Assembly (NCBI GenBank): GCA_008921705.1
Contig: VFFE01007622.1
Location: 974,577-1,038,576, forward strand
Length of the DNA: 64,000 bases
Direction of reading: 5' to 3'
Source of the DNA: Burhinus oedicnemus
Taxonomy: Eukaryota > Chordata > Aves > Charadriiformes > Burhinidae
Below the pieces are notes generated by a model that had not been told where the DNA came from, did no database searches, and saw only the letters and a program-made list of their open reading frames with translations. Position 1 is the first letter of the stretch. Each line of letters opens with the position of its first letter. Below are positions 52,699 to 64,000 of this stretch, in pieces. The position numbers and the translations under genes are program-made.

Positions 52699-55600
52699 AT
52701 GGACGTGGTTCAATCGGCCTCTGCAGAAATCACGATCGCTAAGTCCTTCAAGAAAATACCCAGTGTCCTTCTGAGCAGCCTGGTGGAGGAACCTAAAAAA
52801 AGACATGCAGTCCCCAATCACCTGCTGGAATCAAGTAAGTTTCTGCTTTCTGACTGTTCCCAACCTTGGACCAATCCTAGGAGGCACCTTGCTATTTTTT
52901 TTTTCACAACTCACAGGCAAAACTCCCATCCTGTTGCTTAAATTGCATCTTCCTGTGAGCCCAAATCGTAGGAGAGGTAGTCAGGAAAGACTTAGTGACT
53001 TTACTGATCCTGGCCCACCCTAAAGTTTTGGGGTGGCTTATTGAGGCCATGATGCCAAGTGATAAACTGGTGACAGGATCATGGCTCTGCTGGGGTAGTA
53101 GATGCTGCCTTAACTTTCCATTTAGTCATGCCTGCTTAACAGGAGAAATAATCTCATTTTTTTCACTATAATACTTTGGGTGCAACATAAATATACTTAA
53201 TCAATGTAAGTAACAATCATCTTGTGTGTTTCACCTGGTCTCCTTTTCTCCTTGTTTTATTCTCTATCTCTGTAGAGATTTATTCAGAACTTCAGAGGAA
53301 CAAGGTTATACAGGCTGAGCCTGCTGTATTACACTATGGAGGGTATGAAGTTGGAAAACATCACCAACAGACGCTGGTAAGCGTCAGAGCAGGGATCCTC
53401 TTGGGGCTCATAAAAGGATAACAGAAGCTGAGTAGACTGCTTGTGGTCATCAGGCCTTTTGCTCTATGGAGTGCTCTAAAAAGCAGCACTTAAAATCCTG
53501 CGGTAACAAAACAGACAAGTACCATGCTGTGTGCATCACTGTCCTTTACAATCTCTGTTTTACCTTTCTGTTTCCCTGCGAGCCGTGTTAGTGATACGTG
53601 ACTTGCACATCATGAATGAAGGATTCATGCTTTAAGTCCATAAAGAGACTGTTTTCAAAATATACTTGGACTGTCACTGTGTCTGCAAACATGTTCACTG
53701 GTGGGAAAATTTTGAAAGCACCTCTGGCCTTCTGCCGAGAGCAATTTAATTTAAGGAAAGAAACTCAATGCATAGGTTTGATTACCTTTCTTTGCGAATA
53801 GTTTGGGTATTTGCTTTTCTTCTCTCTGCTTTCCCTTTGTCTGCCTTCTTTATTCATGCGGTAAGTGTTTTGAGGCAGAGGTTGTGTGATTATGGTGGTC
53901 TAGGTTCTCCAGATATAGTGAAAGTAAACAAGATGCAGGAGGCTTTACAGGCTGAACTGTCACCGTCCAAAGGTTTGTTACTTTGTGATCCAAAACAAAA
54001 CCATGGAATATTACATAATTTCTGTTGTTTCAGACCTCTGTAAAGGTGAAGTCAATAGGTTGTTTCATTTTTTGTTCCTTTTGCACACAACAAAAACAGG
54101 ACCAGAATTAGATTCAATGGTAGCATCTTCTTTAGCAAGACTAACTATTATTCCTAGGTAAGGAACTGTGACTTGGTTCCAAAGAATAAAAATGCAGGAT
54201 GCATAATTTTCTTTTAAATTCAGAGCATGTTCAGAATTTTTTCTGCTAAAGTAAAAATTACTACTTCCTTGTTTGATACAGCTTCTTTGCTATGGATAGT
54301 CTCACAAAAAAGTACAGTTGGCATTCTCAACTGACCTCATATTGTAAAGTGTTTTGCGGTTTTGGTTTTCTTTTGTTCTACAGAAGCTGATAAATATTTC
54401 TGGTGATGTAATAAACCTTCACATAATACCGCCCCAGACAAAGTATTTTCAGATCAAATACAACAAAACAGTAAGTGTCAGAAAGCCTTCACACTGCTCT
54501 TTGCATGCCACACTGGTTTTGTGTCATATAAGCAGCTTTTCCATGCATTACATCTTTTGGGTCATTTTCTAGCACCGACTTGTCCCTGGCTTGTCATATG
54601 CAGTTACTGTTGATTTTTGTCCTGATGAGTGGCGATATTACTATGACTGCATCCGAATTCACTGTCAGGTGAGGATTTATTATAAAATATATTTACAGTT
54701 GTAATGGAATGAAGCAACTAGTAGGACATGATGATAATGATAAAGCAAAGGTACAGTTAATCTCCTAGAGCCACATGGGTTTATTCCCAGTAATTCTGGA
54801 TTGGAGTATTTCATTTTAAGCATTTAAAATTTTTCTCTCTGTAAGCATCTCAGAGCTGTGGGTAGAATATCTTCCTTATTCTGTTATTATTTGGCAGTAG
54901 AGCAGTCTTTGTGCCACACTGGTGTAACGTCTTAGCTGAGCAGTTGTGGAGGAGTTCTAGATAGTTGCTGAAAGTATGGAAAGACAGATGGATACTGAAA
55001 GCAGGTAGAATATCTGTATCCTGAGGTGCAACACAGTGATGATCTTGAAGATGTTTTATGCCCACTTACTGACCAAGTACTACAGAAACTTTTTCTTTCC
55101 ATAACCTTTATTCATTGTAAGAAATAAATGTTTACCCTTTTTTTTTTTGCAGGGAGAAGATACATTAGTTGTTCCTGTGCATGCTTACCCTGCTGTGAAT
55201 GTTGTAGAATTTCCATCATTTATAAATCTGTCTGATGTATCAGTTGGTAAGAGGTGAGTTAAGGACAGACATTTGTCCACATTTTGTGAGACATGCACAA
55301 AATCTGAAAAATCGCATTTTCCTCTGTTTGTACAACTTAACATCTTGGAAGCTTTAAGGAATTCAGCTACCATCTGGTCTGCAAAATAACTCCATATATG
55401 AACTGTTTCAAGTGCACAGTGCACGTTCACAGGAAAGTAAATGCTGTGCAAACCAAACATATACATAGATGGAACTGGGTTTTCAGTTAGTCTAAATTGG
55501 TACTGGCTCGCTTCAGTCATCATATGGTGAAGCGACATGGCTGCTGTTTGCTCTGTACACTCCCAAGTGCTATGTCTTTTTAGCGTTAATAAGTCCTAAG

Positions 55601-58600
55601 TGAATGGATCTTCCTTTGAAAATGAAGGGTTCTGGAAATGAACGTAAGAGCTAGTAATAGTAGGTGTAAGTGATAGTAAATAGCTAACTTCAGTCCAGAG
55701 ATTGATCAGTCATTAGATTTGCTTCTTCTACTTAAAAATATTTAAAGTGGTCTTCTGATGTGGATGGCATAGACTTCATCTTACTCTTGTCTGTTGCATA
55801 GATGTAACACTGACTGTTCTCATGAAGTAATCGTTAATAGTTGTTCACAGGAACCAGGAAGGGGAAAAGGAGAAGGGTTGATTAGGGTCTAGTTCTGTAG
55901 TATATTGACTATATTAGTTGTAATTATGCTGATTTGTGTTAGTGTAAAGATTTGAGTGAATTCTAGGAACTGAAGGTCTTAGCAGCTAGGTTTTGTCTTA
56001 GCCCGTGAGTTGCAAGTAACTTATGAATTTTACTGAAGCACAGAAATATGAATAGACAAGGCACATACAAGGAAAATGCAATATTCTGCAGTAAAAATGA
56101 GCCCAGCATTGTAGAATGGACATTTGTGTCTCTTTGTTTATTTGTTTTTCTAATCCCCCTTAATCTGTTAAACTGGTGAATCCGTCAGAAGTGACGTTAC
56201 AGCTTGCTCACAGGACTGAACATAACTCCTGACTTTCTGGGTACCTCTAGGCATGACGTGATTCTGTTTATTTGCTCCATTTTTATAACAAGTGCTGAAG
56301 TATACAGAATTTTCATACTCTCAGAATACAGAGAAGAGATTAGACAAAGTACAAGATAGAATTTTAAATAATGGGGAAATTTCTCAACACAACAGGGATG
56401 CTCACAGATGCCCCTGAGGAAATTTGGAAGAGTTCCTGAAGAGAAAACTGATGGTTTCAAACCTTAATTTTTACCAGTATTTTTCATCATTAGACTATTA
56501 AAAACTTTCCTAAAACTGAAAGCTCTCTGAGATATTTAATACTATACAGAACCCAAGGGACTATGGACTCAATCCATAGCCCACTGAGGTCAGCAGAAAA
56601 ACTGCCTTTTACTTCCATAAGCATAGGATAAGACCTATATTCTACCACCCAGCTTTCTCCTTAGGTACAGAAGGACCATCAGGCAACAGGAGGCATAATT
56701 GTCTTGATTTTAAGGCACTTTGGTTACTGTACAAGCTGCACTACACCTTAAAACAAATTATCTCCCCAGTCTGCTGTTACATCTTCTTCATGAACAGGTC
56801 ATATGAAGGCAGAGAAAAAAAGACTTTGGTATTATTGCTTATTTCCTTAGGGGTTTCAGAATGTGCTTTCCAAAGGAACACTGTGCATAACTTGCGTTCT
56901 TTGCTAATCAGCAGGATAGGATTTCAGTCAGACAGTTTATAAAAAACAGAAATAGGCCTGGGTAAATTGGTCTTGATTTGTAGGATGATGGATGGTGTTA
57001 CACCAATGCTTTTGTGTTTCAATTTGATATGTGAAAATACATGCATACAAAAGCAAGACAGCTTGAAAAGATGTGTGCTAATACCCCTCACACAACCAGT
57101 GTGAGACATAAAGGGCTTTTATGAAAATCAGGCCATGGCATCATTATTTCTACACTGGTTAAAGTCCAGTCATTCTGATGCGTTGGAGATTTCAACACTT
57201 TTGAAGACTGCTCAGTCTTTTCTCATCTTCTTCCACAAGGAGGACCATGGGAGAAGGCTGATTTCTGGTTCTGTACTAACTGGTGCTCCAGTTTGGATTG
57301 TTTGTAATTGCTAGATATTACAGTTTGTAAGAATTTGAGGATACACATAAATAACTTCTAAAAAGTAAATTTTATAAATTTTTCTGTAATCAGGTTCTGT
57401 ATGGGTAGGAGAAGGTAAGTCAAGATGGAAAATATCCAGCATTCAAATCAAGATTTAGCTCTCATTTCCTCACTGAGTGAAAGATCTGAAATATTTTGCT
57501 ATTTTGGAATGATGAGGAATGACTGTTTTCACATTAATAAGTAACCTATCCATCTGAAAACAGGTAAATTCAGTGCATGTTGTATATAATATAATTTTCC
57601 AGCTTGTATTTGATTATCAACTGTAGTTTTATTAATTTCATTCTTCCTTTCTCTCTTTTCAGTAAGGAGTATGTTATCCCGTTGCAGTGCAGCTGTCCAA
57701 TAGATTTTGAATTCCACATTGATTTTATTCAGCCTCACAGAGCCTTCACTGTCCAGCCAACATTTGGTGATTGAACATATTTAAAATTCTAAATGTTAAA
57801 TCTGTATTCATTAAGTGTAGTTACTTGTGACAGTGTATTCAGTGCTGTACAGAAAAAGCCTTTGCCTGAGAGTGCTTACAGGTAAATGCAGGCTGATAAA
57901 TATTAGTCATATGCAGCCTCATGGCAAACAGCCCTCTGTGGCTGGTAGATTTCTTTTGTCAATGCCCAGCTACAGACCTCCGGCAAAATATGGGACATCT
58001 CAAACAGTCCATCCAGCCTTTGTCTTCTGTCTTTGCTGGTGCAGCCTTTGGAAAGCAGAGAGGCAGGAAGCTCGGCATTTATGTCTTTATCATACCTTTC
58101 CCCAAAGACAGTCTGGCTCCTGCCCCATTAAAAGAACAGATATCTCTTTGTGGAATAGATATGCATCACATTACTTGATTGGGGGTACGGAGGAAATAAA
58201 AGGTGACCTCTGCTCTATCAAACATATCCCTGTACCTGTTTTTCCCTAGGAAGAATTTGATAGAATTGTGTTTGTTGCTTCAGGAGCTGTTGCAGTGATG
58301 AGCACAAAGCACACTGCTGCAGGTGTTTCATGGGATGGCAGTGGAAATTAGATTCAGCCTAGATCTCTGTGTACGGGCTTTACAAGATGCAGGGACTTTT
58401 GGCTACAGTATGCTCAGCTATTTTCATGCCTAATGCTGAAGAGGGCTCTGTGTTGAGGCAGGCATAACCATTTGCAGGTCAGTTGCTATCATTGTTACAT
58501 TTGCCAGGTGCTGGCAGAAGCATGTAAGTGCCCAAGTGTTCTGAAAAAAATGTGTAAGTGAATGAGACCTGGCTGTGTAATACGCCTAGGCAGTCTGGTA

Positions 58601-61600
58601 AATTCCATGAAAATACATAAATATCTAAATAAATAAAATAGTACGATTTGTGACACTGGAATTTAAAATTTGGTTATTTATGCACTTCAATAAAAGTTGC
58701 TGTTGTTCTTGTATGTACAATGCTATGAATTTGCCCTGTCTTGTCAGATGGATTTTCATTCTCCAGAGGCGGTAGTTGGATTCTATCAGATGTGTGGTTC
58801 ACAAAGATGAACGATGCTTCTGCCTTGTTTTGGGTCATTCTTTCAGGATAATATTCTTTCTTACTTTGTGCTAAAAGAAGTTTTGATATGTCAAGGGAGG
58901 AAAGGAACAATATTACAATTGAGAAGTTATAAAATTCATCAGGAAGTTTTTGGGTTTTTGCATGGTCGTAGACAAAGCGGCTGGAACTAATTCATGCTTT
59001 CTAAGTAGGCTTAGTTCTTGGGAGAAAGGGGAACAAAAATATCCCAGAAAAAACATCAACCCAGTAAAAGTTAAGTCAGAAACTTTGGTAGCTAGAAACT
59101 CTGAGGTGCTGAAGACCATCTGAAAAGCCCTAAGTTTCAGCTCCTCCTGAAGCCATTGTGCTCAGAGATCAGTAATGATTAAATGCTCTAAAAAATTCCA
59201 CACAAACACAAAAAAAAACCCCAACAATGAAACCAACTGGTGTTTAAAACTACAGGATGCAGAAAACCAGGCAATGGTCACTTTACAGAGATGAGAAATT
59301 AACACTTCTGATCGGCTGAATAAACCTTGTTGCAGAAATCCTGAGGAGCATCAGGGCCTGTATCCTGGGATTGCACTGAATGTTTAGGGATATGAAGGGT
59401 GGTTAAAGTGGTTGAGAAAATAATGGAATAGGCAATAAGAAAATAAGACCAAGTAGAGACAGATAATGCATCAAATCCAGATGATTCCCCTAGCTTGGAA
59501 GAGCACAGAGGGGTATGTTTATAATGCTTTGCTCATGAAAGCAGTAGTGCTAGAGACTTAAGACTGGCAGATGCAAGTGAAGAATTTCTACATATGAAGA
59601 GGCAATCATTTTCACAACAATAGGAAATATTATAGTCTTACTGTCAAATCTCTCTACTATTTCAAAATATCTCCCATTATCTGGCAATGGATAGTTCTTG
59701 AAAGACACTTTGAAACCTGAGATATTTTCCAGGCCTAGTGCCATCCATTCAAACATTAATGTTGTTTTAAAAAAATGTACTCCAGAATCAGTTTCAGCAT
59801 ACTTAAGTGGGCTCAGGTTAGAGGGACTCTTACTGTTTTCTCCTCTAATCACAGGGATCATTCCAGGCAATGGGAAAGTGGAATTAACTGTGAAATATTC
59901 CCCACTTGAATATGGAACAGCACAAATGACAATGCAGTTACGGATTTTGCAGTTTCACTCAAAACCCTATGTGTGTGTATTCACAGGAACATCAACACCA
60001 CATCTGGGTCTAATGTATGTGTGGCTGACTGATCTTTGAGTATTTTTGCTCAGTGCTAAAAAATACCTGTGTAATAGGATTTCATGCCGTTTTGCTGTAA
60101 CCATTTTAAGCATTTGTATCTATGGAGACTTAAAATGCAGTAATGTAATTCAAGTGTTAATGCATGTACCTACTCTCTTACATAATTTCCTCAGAACGCC
60201 CTTAATCTGTATGAAGTGAAACTGTACCAAAATGAAAATCATGAGAAGTTACATATCCTTAAAGAAGTGTTGAGCATCCTCAGCTTCTGTTATGCCTGCT
60301 CTATGTTATTCTTATTGCTGAGGCCTTGCAAGATACAGAGTTTTTTGAGCAATAAGGTCTTTTGGGCTGTAGTTAATTTTTTCTGAACTCTGAAGATTAG
60401 AAAGTTTGGTTCCAATTATAATTTGGTAGAGAAATTTCCAGTCTCCTTGTATATCTAAAGGGGATGTAAATGCAAGTACTAGACTTATGTGCCATTTACA
60501 GAGTACATATAAGAACAATATCTGTCCTTCTGACACCTAGAAAAGAACATTTTGACAAACAACGAAGTTGTCCAGAGAAAAAAGCTGTGTCTGCAGGAAA
60601 ATCCGTGGTGTGGAGAAGAGACCAATTGAGCCAAGCACGATCAAGGCCTATTCAAAAAGTAAAGGTGTGAAGAGATAATAATCACAAGTACTTTTCTGGG
60701 CTGAAAATCTTTCTTGTTTCTATTTCTTCCTATTAATTTATATCTCATAGGAAATTGAATACCAGAACCTCAGATTCCCCACAGACTTGTCAAATCCTTA
60801 TGCTGTAGCTACTGTTTTGAATCAGGAACCAGGCAAATTGAAGATTAAGGACTTGAAAGAAGGTAATGTAATTAAGCAGCATAAACTTGGTTTTAGCATT
60901 ATTTGTAGTTTCTGATGAGGAACTCAGCTTCAGAATTGCTGAGGTAATGTGATTGTAGTTTCTGTAAGAAATCTCGCCTTAGCTTTATGTATTAATGAGT
61001 TCAGTTATCATAATGGGTGGATTTCACATTTAAAAATTCAATCTAGTTTGAGGTATGATACGGCTTTCTGATATTCCTGCAGCCCTTTGCCAAGGCAGCG
61101 AAGGGATAAAAACAAGAGAGATGAAGGAAGCCATGTTTCAACTAAAACTCAAACAAAACATTCAGGAAGAGGAAGCAAATCATCTGAAGTGGTGAGTGTT
61201 AGTTCACCACACAGCACTGGAATTTGCTTAGCTAAGGCCTCTATGAATGATGTATGCGGTATCCACTACTGCGTAATGCTGCCATTTCATGTCCTGATAG
61301 GTTTGTTTTACAGCTCAGTTACTGTTGTTTTACTTTCATTTTTTTCTCTTCTGCCTAAGAGCAGTCTCAGTAGTAATCCATAGCAGTACCCAATGAGGTC
61401 TTTGATTGTGTTATGGTTACATTCAGAAACAAACCTGCTGAAAACCTTGTTCACCTACCCTTGTTCTCAGCTGTCTCATCTTGTACCCTTAAAGGGCAAA
61501 GGAAGCTTTTGTCATGGTTATCAATAAATCAAGGCTAAAATGTATAATAGAGTGAACAGAATTGCACATGTACATCAAAAGGCGTAAAGCAAAACACGTA

Positions 61601-64000
61601 GTCACGTGTGTAAGCACACCGTGCTTTCATTTGCAGTCCACAGATCTGCTCTTATGCTGAATGTTATGGACCCCTAAACACCTTAGGAAGAGGAGAATAA
61701 GTCTGTTAGCCTTTAAATAAAGCAAACTATGCATTAAGTAAAGCATTTTTCATGCCTCTACTGTAAATGCAGGCAAGTTCATAAAGGCAAAGATCCAATC
61801 TCTGTGGAATTTAAAAAAGAGATTATTGAAAACCGACAGAGGGAAGAAGAGCAATACAAGGTTAGTCTTTGCTGTTTTTTGTATAAATTTAAAATCAAAC
61901 TTAGACTTTCAGATTATGCAGTGCTCTAGTGAATTGTATCAAGCTCTCTGCATCTTCAGTTTTTCTTCAGACATCGATACAAACCTGTACTAGCTGTACT
62001 TCTTACTGCAGTTATATCTCTATTATAGAATCATAGAATCATAGAATGGTTTAGGTTGGAAGGGACCTTAAAGATCATCTAGTTCCAGCCCCCCTGCCAT
62101 GGCATGTCAAAGACATCTGCTACCAGATTGCTCAAAGCCTCATCCAACCTGGCCTTGAACACTTCCAGGGATGGCACATTCACAGCTTCCCTGGGCAACC
62201 TGTTCCAGTGCCTCACCACCCTCAGAGTGAAAAATTTCTTCCTAGTATCTATTCTAAATCTACCCTCTTCCAGTTTGAAGCCATCACCCCTTGTCCTATC
62301 ACTGCATACCCTTGTAAAAAGTCCCTCTCCAGCTTTCTTGTAGGCCCCTTTAAGTACTGGAAGGCTGCTATAAGGCCTGTATATCGCTGTTTCTGAGGTG
62401 GTTTATCTTGGAGCTAGAGAATGATAAGTTATTACTGGAAATGTAACTAGATGTTTGCCCAACCTAGCAGATTTCCACCCAGCCAATCAGCCACATCACA
62501 GTGCAACATTGCAGCGTAATCCTGTCGGCACGGTGGCCTCATCCAACCTTCTGTTTGTATTGTACCTCTGTGAAGAGCTGATGTCCTGAATGGCTCACAG
62601 TCAAAGAGCTAAACCCAGTCAGTACTCTCATGCAGAGCCATTAGGAGATAATTGATCAGGTTGTTCTTCTGCACCTTCATCCTCCCTCTCTTGGTTTCTT
62701 CCAGTCACCCCAGACTGTGGGTCACCTTCCATGGGGGTGACAGCAGCAATGCTTGGTGGCAGGAAATATTTTTCCCCATGCAGCACAGCCCTCAGGGGCA
62801 GGTGGGCCTTGTCCCTCTTATCCTGCCTCCTGGATACTCAAGTAGCTTCTGACATCCCACTGACTTCCAAGGAGCAGTTTATGGGAGTAAAATTATTTAT
62901 AAATAGGGTAAAGGCTTAATTTATACGCTGAATTAGGCACGGGGAATTAATTAAAACATTATATTTAATACTAACAAGCAGGAAGTGACCAAAAAGAGGA
63001 TCTAAATCGTGGGGTTGTTGTGTCACTGAATTAGATATATGTTAACTTTGTTTAGAAACATTTATTTACTTACCTGTAGGCCATAGGGGCTTGGAGATCT
63101 CTGGCTGGTTTCACAGTTGCCCCCATAACTTTCTGACGGAGACATATTTTTGCTCACGCTGTCAATTTGTTCACCTTTAGTGTCATTAGGTGTCACAGAG
63201 TATTTACTATCCCTCCATCATTTGCTCAAGTGGCCACTATGTTATGCAGCCTGGGAGTGGCTGTCCTGGAGACTTTTAACTGGTCTATCTTCCATTGTAC
63301 TAACTAAAACCTCAGTCCATGAAAATCGTGGGAATTTCACTCTGCAAAATAACCCCAAGTTCTTTGTTTAAGACATAATCGTATTCTGGAAATGAAACAA
63401 TAGGTAAGTAAGACTGGGATGGAAGAGGCGCAATGAAAAGAAGCACTGGTATTCATCTAGCATGCCTGAACACTTTGAGGGGGTCTCAAAGAAGTGAAGT
63501 GATATCAGTAGTAAACTGTTTGACACATGAACAGTTTGAAGAGCTGGCACCATCGGAAACCATGACAGAGATGTTCACAGAACATGGAAAGCTGAAGGAA
63601 ATTTCTGTAGCACTGTCATCTGGGAAGATGTGTTTGGGTGCTAACTTACAGTGTTGGTTCTGTAACCCCTCTCTGGCAGATTCTGGCTATGCAAAGCAAA
63701 CTGTGCTTCATCAGGGCAGGGATCTGATTGAAACTCAGACCCAAAAAGACATTATTTTACTTTGTTTGACTTGCTCAAGGGTTGTAATAATCACTCCCTA
63801 GAAGGGAATGAAGTCTGTGTTTTCTCAAGCCCCTCCAGAATGTTACATTGTGAGTGTGTTCCACTAATTGTAAAGGAGGAAAGCATTCACTGGATGATTT
63901 GTACTAATGTGATTGTTCTTCCTGGTGACAAATTAGATCCAAAGAGGAGATCCTGTCATAGAACAGGAGTTTCAAAGGAACGAAGTAGAAGTTTCCTTCA
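52699..64000 (+). CDS. CFAP221: CFAP221 / PCDP1, cilia and flagella associated protein, 5' part
   Basis: Coding exons: 52699-52834, 53276-53376, 54384-54470, 54573-54668, 55153-55253, 57663-57766, 59855-60014, 60541-60664, 60751-60862, 61083-61191, 61773-61860, and 63937 to the window edge. Phases agree throughout and give 427 codons, about half of the human protein (roughly 840). CFAP221 (PCDP1) is a calmodulin-linked subunit of the C1d projection of the ciliary central apparatus. Loss causes primary ciliary dyskinesia-like phenotypes in mouse. The start is supported by an in-frame TGA in the preceding exon sequence and by alignment to human ([16 protein letters not shown]). Introns contain one CR1 (62024-62377) and no recognised gene; the longest, 55254-57662 and 57767-59854, appear empty. 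Confidence 0.96.
54384..60014 (+). CDS. CFAP221: CFAP221 exons encoding HYDIN/ASH-like beta domains
   Basis: These five exons (54384-54470, 54573-54668, 55153-55253, 57663-57766, 59855-60014) encode about residues 80-245. Markers are [61 protein letters not shown] and QMTMQLRI. The P-x-x-G and V-x-Y-x-P patterns are typical of the Ig-like ASH/MSP folds found in HYDIN and other axonemal proteins, which fits a role in projection assembly. Confidence 0.85.
60541..61860 (+). CDS. CFAP221: CFAP221 linker and helical region exons
   Basis: Exons 60541-60664, 60751-60862, 61083-61191 and 61773-61860. The first is poorly conserved with human but has equal length. The second ([31 protein letters not shown]) is nearly identical to human. 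The last two are charged and probably helical ([38 protein letters not shown]). The 60664 exon ends at a weak GTGTGA donor, with a better GTAAAG donor six bases upstream that would remove Val-Lys in frame. Confidence 0.88.
62024..62377 (-). mobile_element. CR1 LINE 3' fragment, antisense in CFAP221 intron
   Basis: About 354 bases in minus orientation. It starts with a triple ATAGAATC-type terminal repeat and AATGGTTTAGGTTGGAAGG, continues through GCTTCCCTGGGCAACCTG, and ends at CTGCTATAAGG. It lies in the intron between CFAP221 exons 61773-61860 and 63937, and is closely related to the copy at 50321. Confidence 0.95.

Noticed and set aside
57827..58249. 140-codon plus-strand ORF in a CFAP221 intron
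   Set aside because: No recognisable motif, overlapping open frame in another phase, no splice context.
62104..62396. Plus-strand ORFs resembling those at 50.4 kb
   Set aside because: Repeated occurrence is due to the two related CR1 copies.
63433..63801. 122-codon plus-strand ORF in a CFAP221 intron
   Set aside because: Protein-like in places but no known family, and no clear acceptor or polyadenylation context. Length is within chance for 64 kb.

Overview
The window is nuclear DNA from a vertebrate, almost certainly a bird. It holds intron-containing genes with canonical GT/AG splice sites, CpG-island promoters, and several CR1 LINE fragments of avian type whose 3' ends carry TTCTATGA-like repeats. 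The species cannot be named from the sequence. The gene order is C2orf76(-), DBI(+), TMEM37(+), SCTR(-), CFAP221(+), the same as human 2q14.2 from memory, so this is a conserved syntenic block.

Layout: (1) 1-4520, the 5' coding part of C2orf76 on the minus strand; its last exons lie beyond the left edge. (2) About 6030-7070, a CpG island shared head-to-head by C2orf76 and DBI, with several CCAAT boxes. (3) 6683-9890, the complete DBI gene (acyl-CoA-binding protein, four exons, 87 codons). (4) 9.9-16.9 kb, intergenic, with one CR1, a 20-N assembly gap and a 28-bp minisatellite in a GC-rich island. (5) 16961-17533, the large exon of TMEM37; its first exon is not resolved and may be in the gap. 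(6) 24767-45588, the complete SCTR (secretin receptor) gene on the minus strand. I could assemble all 13 coding exons with consistent phases into 450 residues. (7) About 49.6-64 kb, the promoter, non-coding first exon and first 12 coding exons of CFAP221 (PCDP1), running off the right edge.

These genes are neighbours by ancestry and do not form a pathway: an uncharacterised UPF0538 protein, a cytosolic acyl-CoA carrier, a claudin-like four-pass protein, a class B1 GPCR and an axonemal central-apparatus protein. The CFAP221 promoter carries a near-perfect RFX X-box, which fits a ciliary gene.

The least explained signal is an exon-like ORF on the plus strand inside the last intron of SCTR (25423-25644). 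It has a splice acceptor, a stop and a downstream AATAAA, and may be the last exon of an unrecognised antisense gene. Other points are a CR1 copy with a fold-back (twin-priming) structure, a four-residue addition in SCTR extracellular loop 3, a CCGGG repeat abutting the CFAP221 first splice donor, and a repeat next to the SCTR exon 3 acceptor. I found no new multi-gene system. Most long ORFs here are chance, antisense or repeat-derived.
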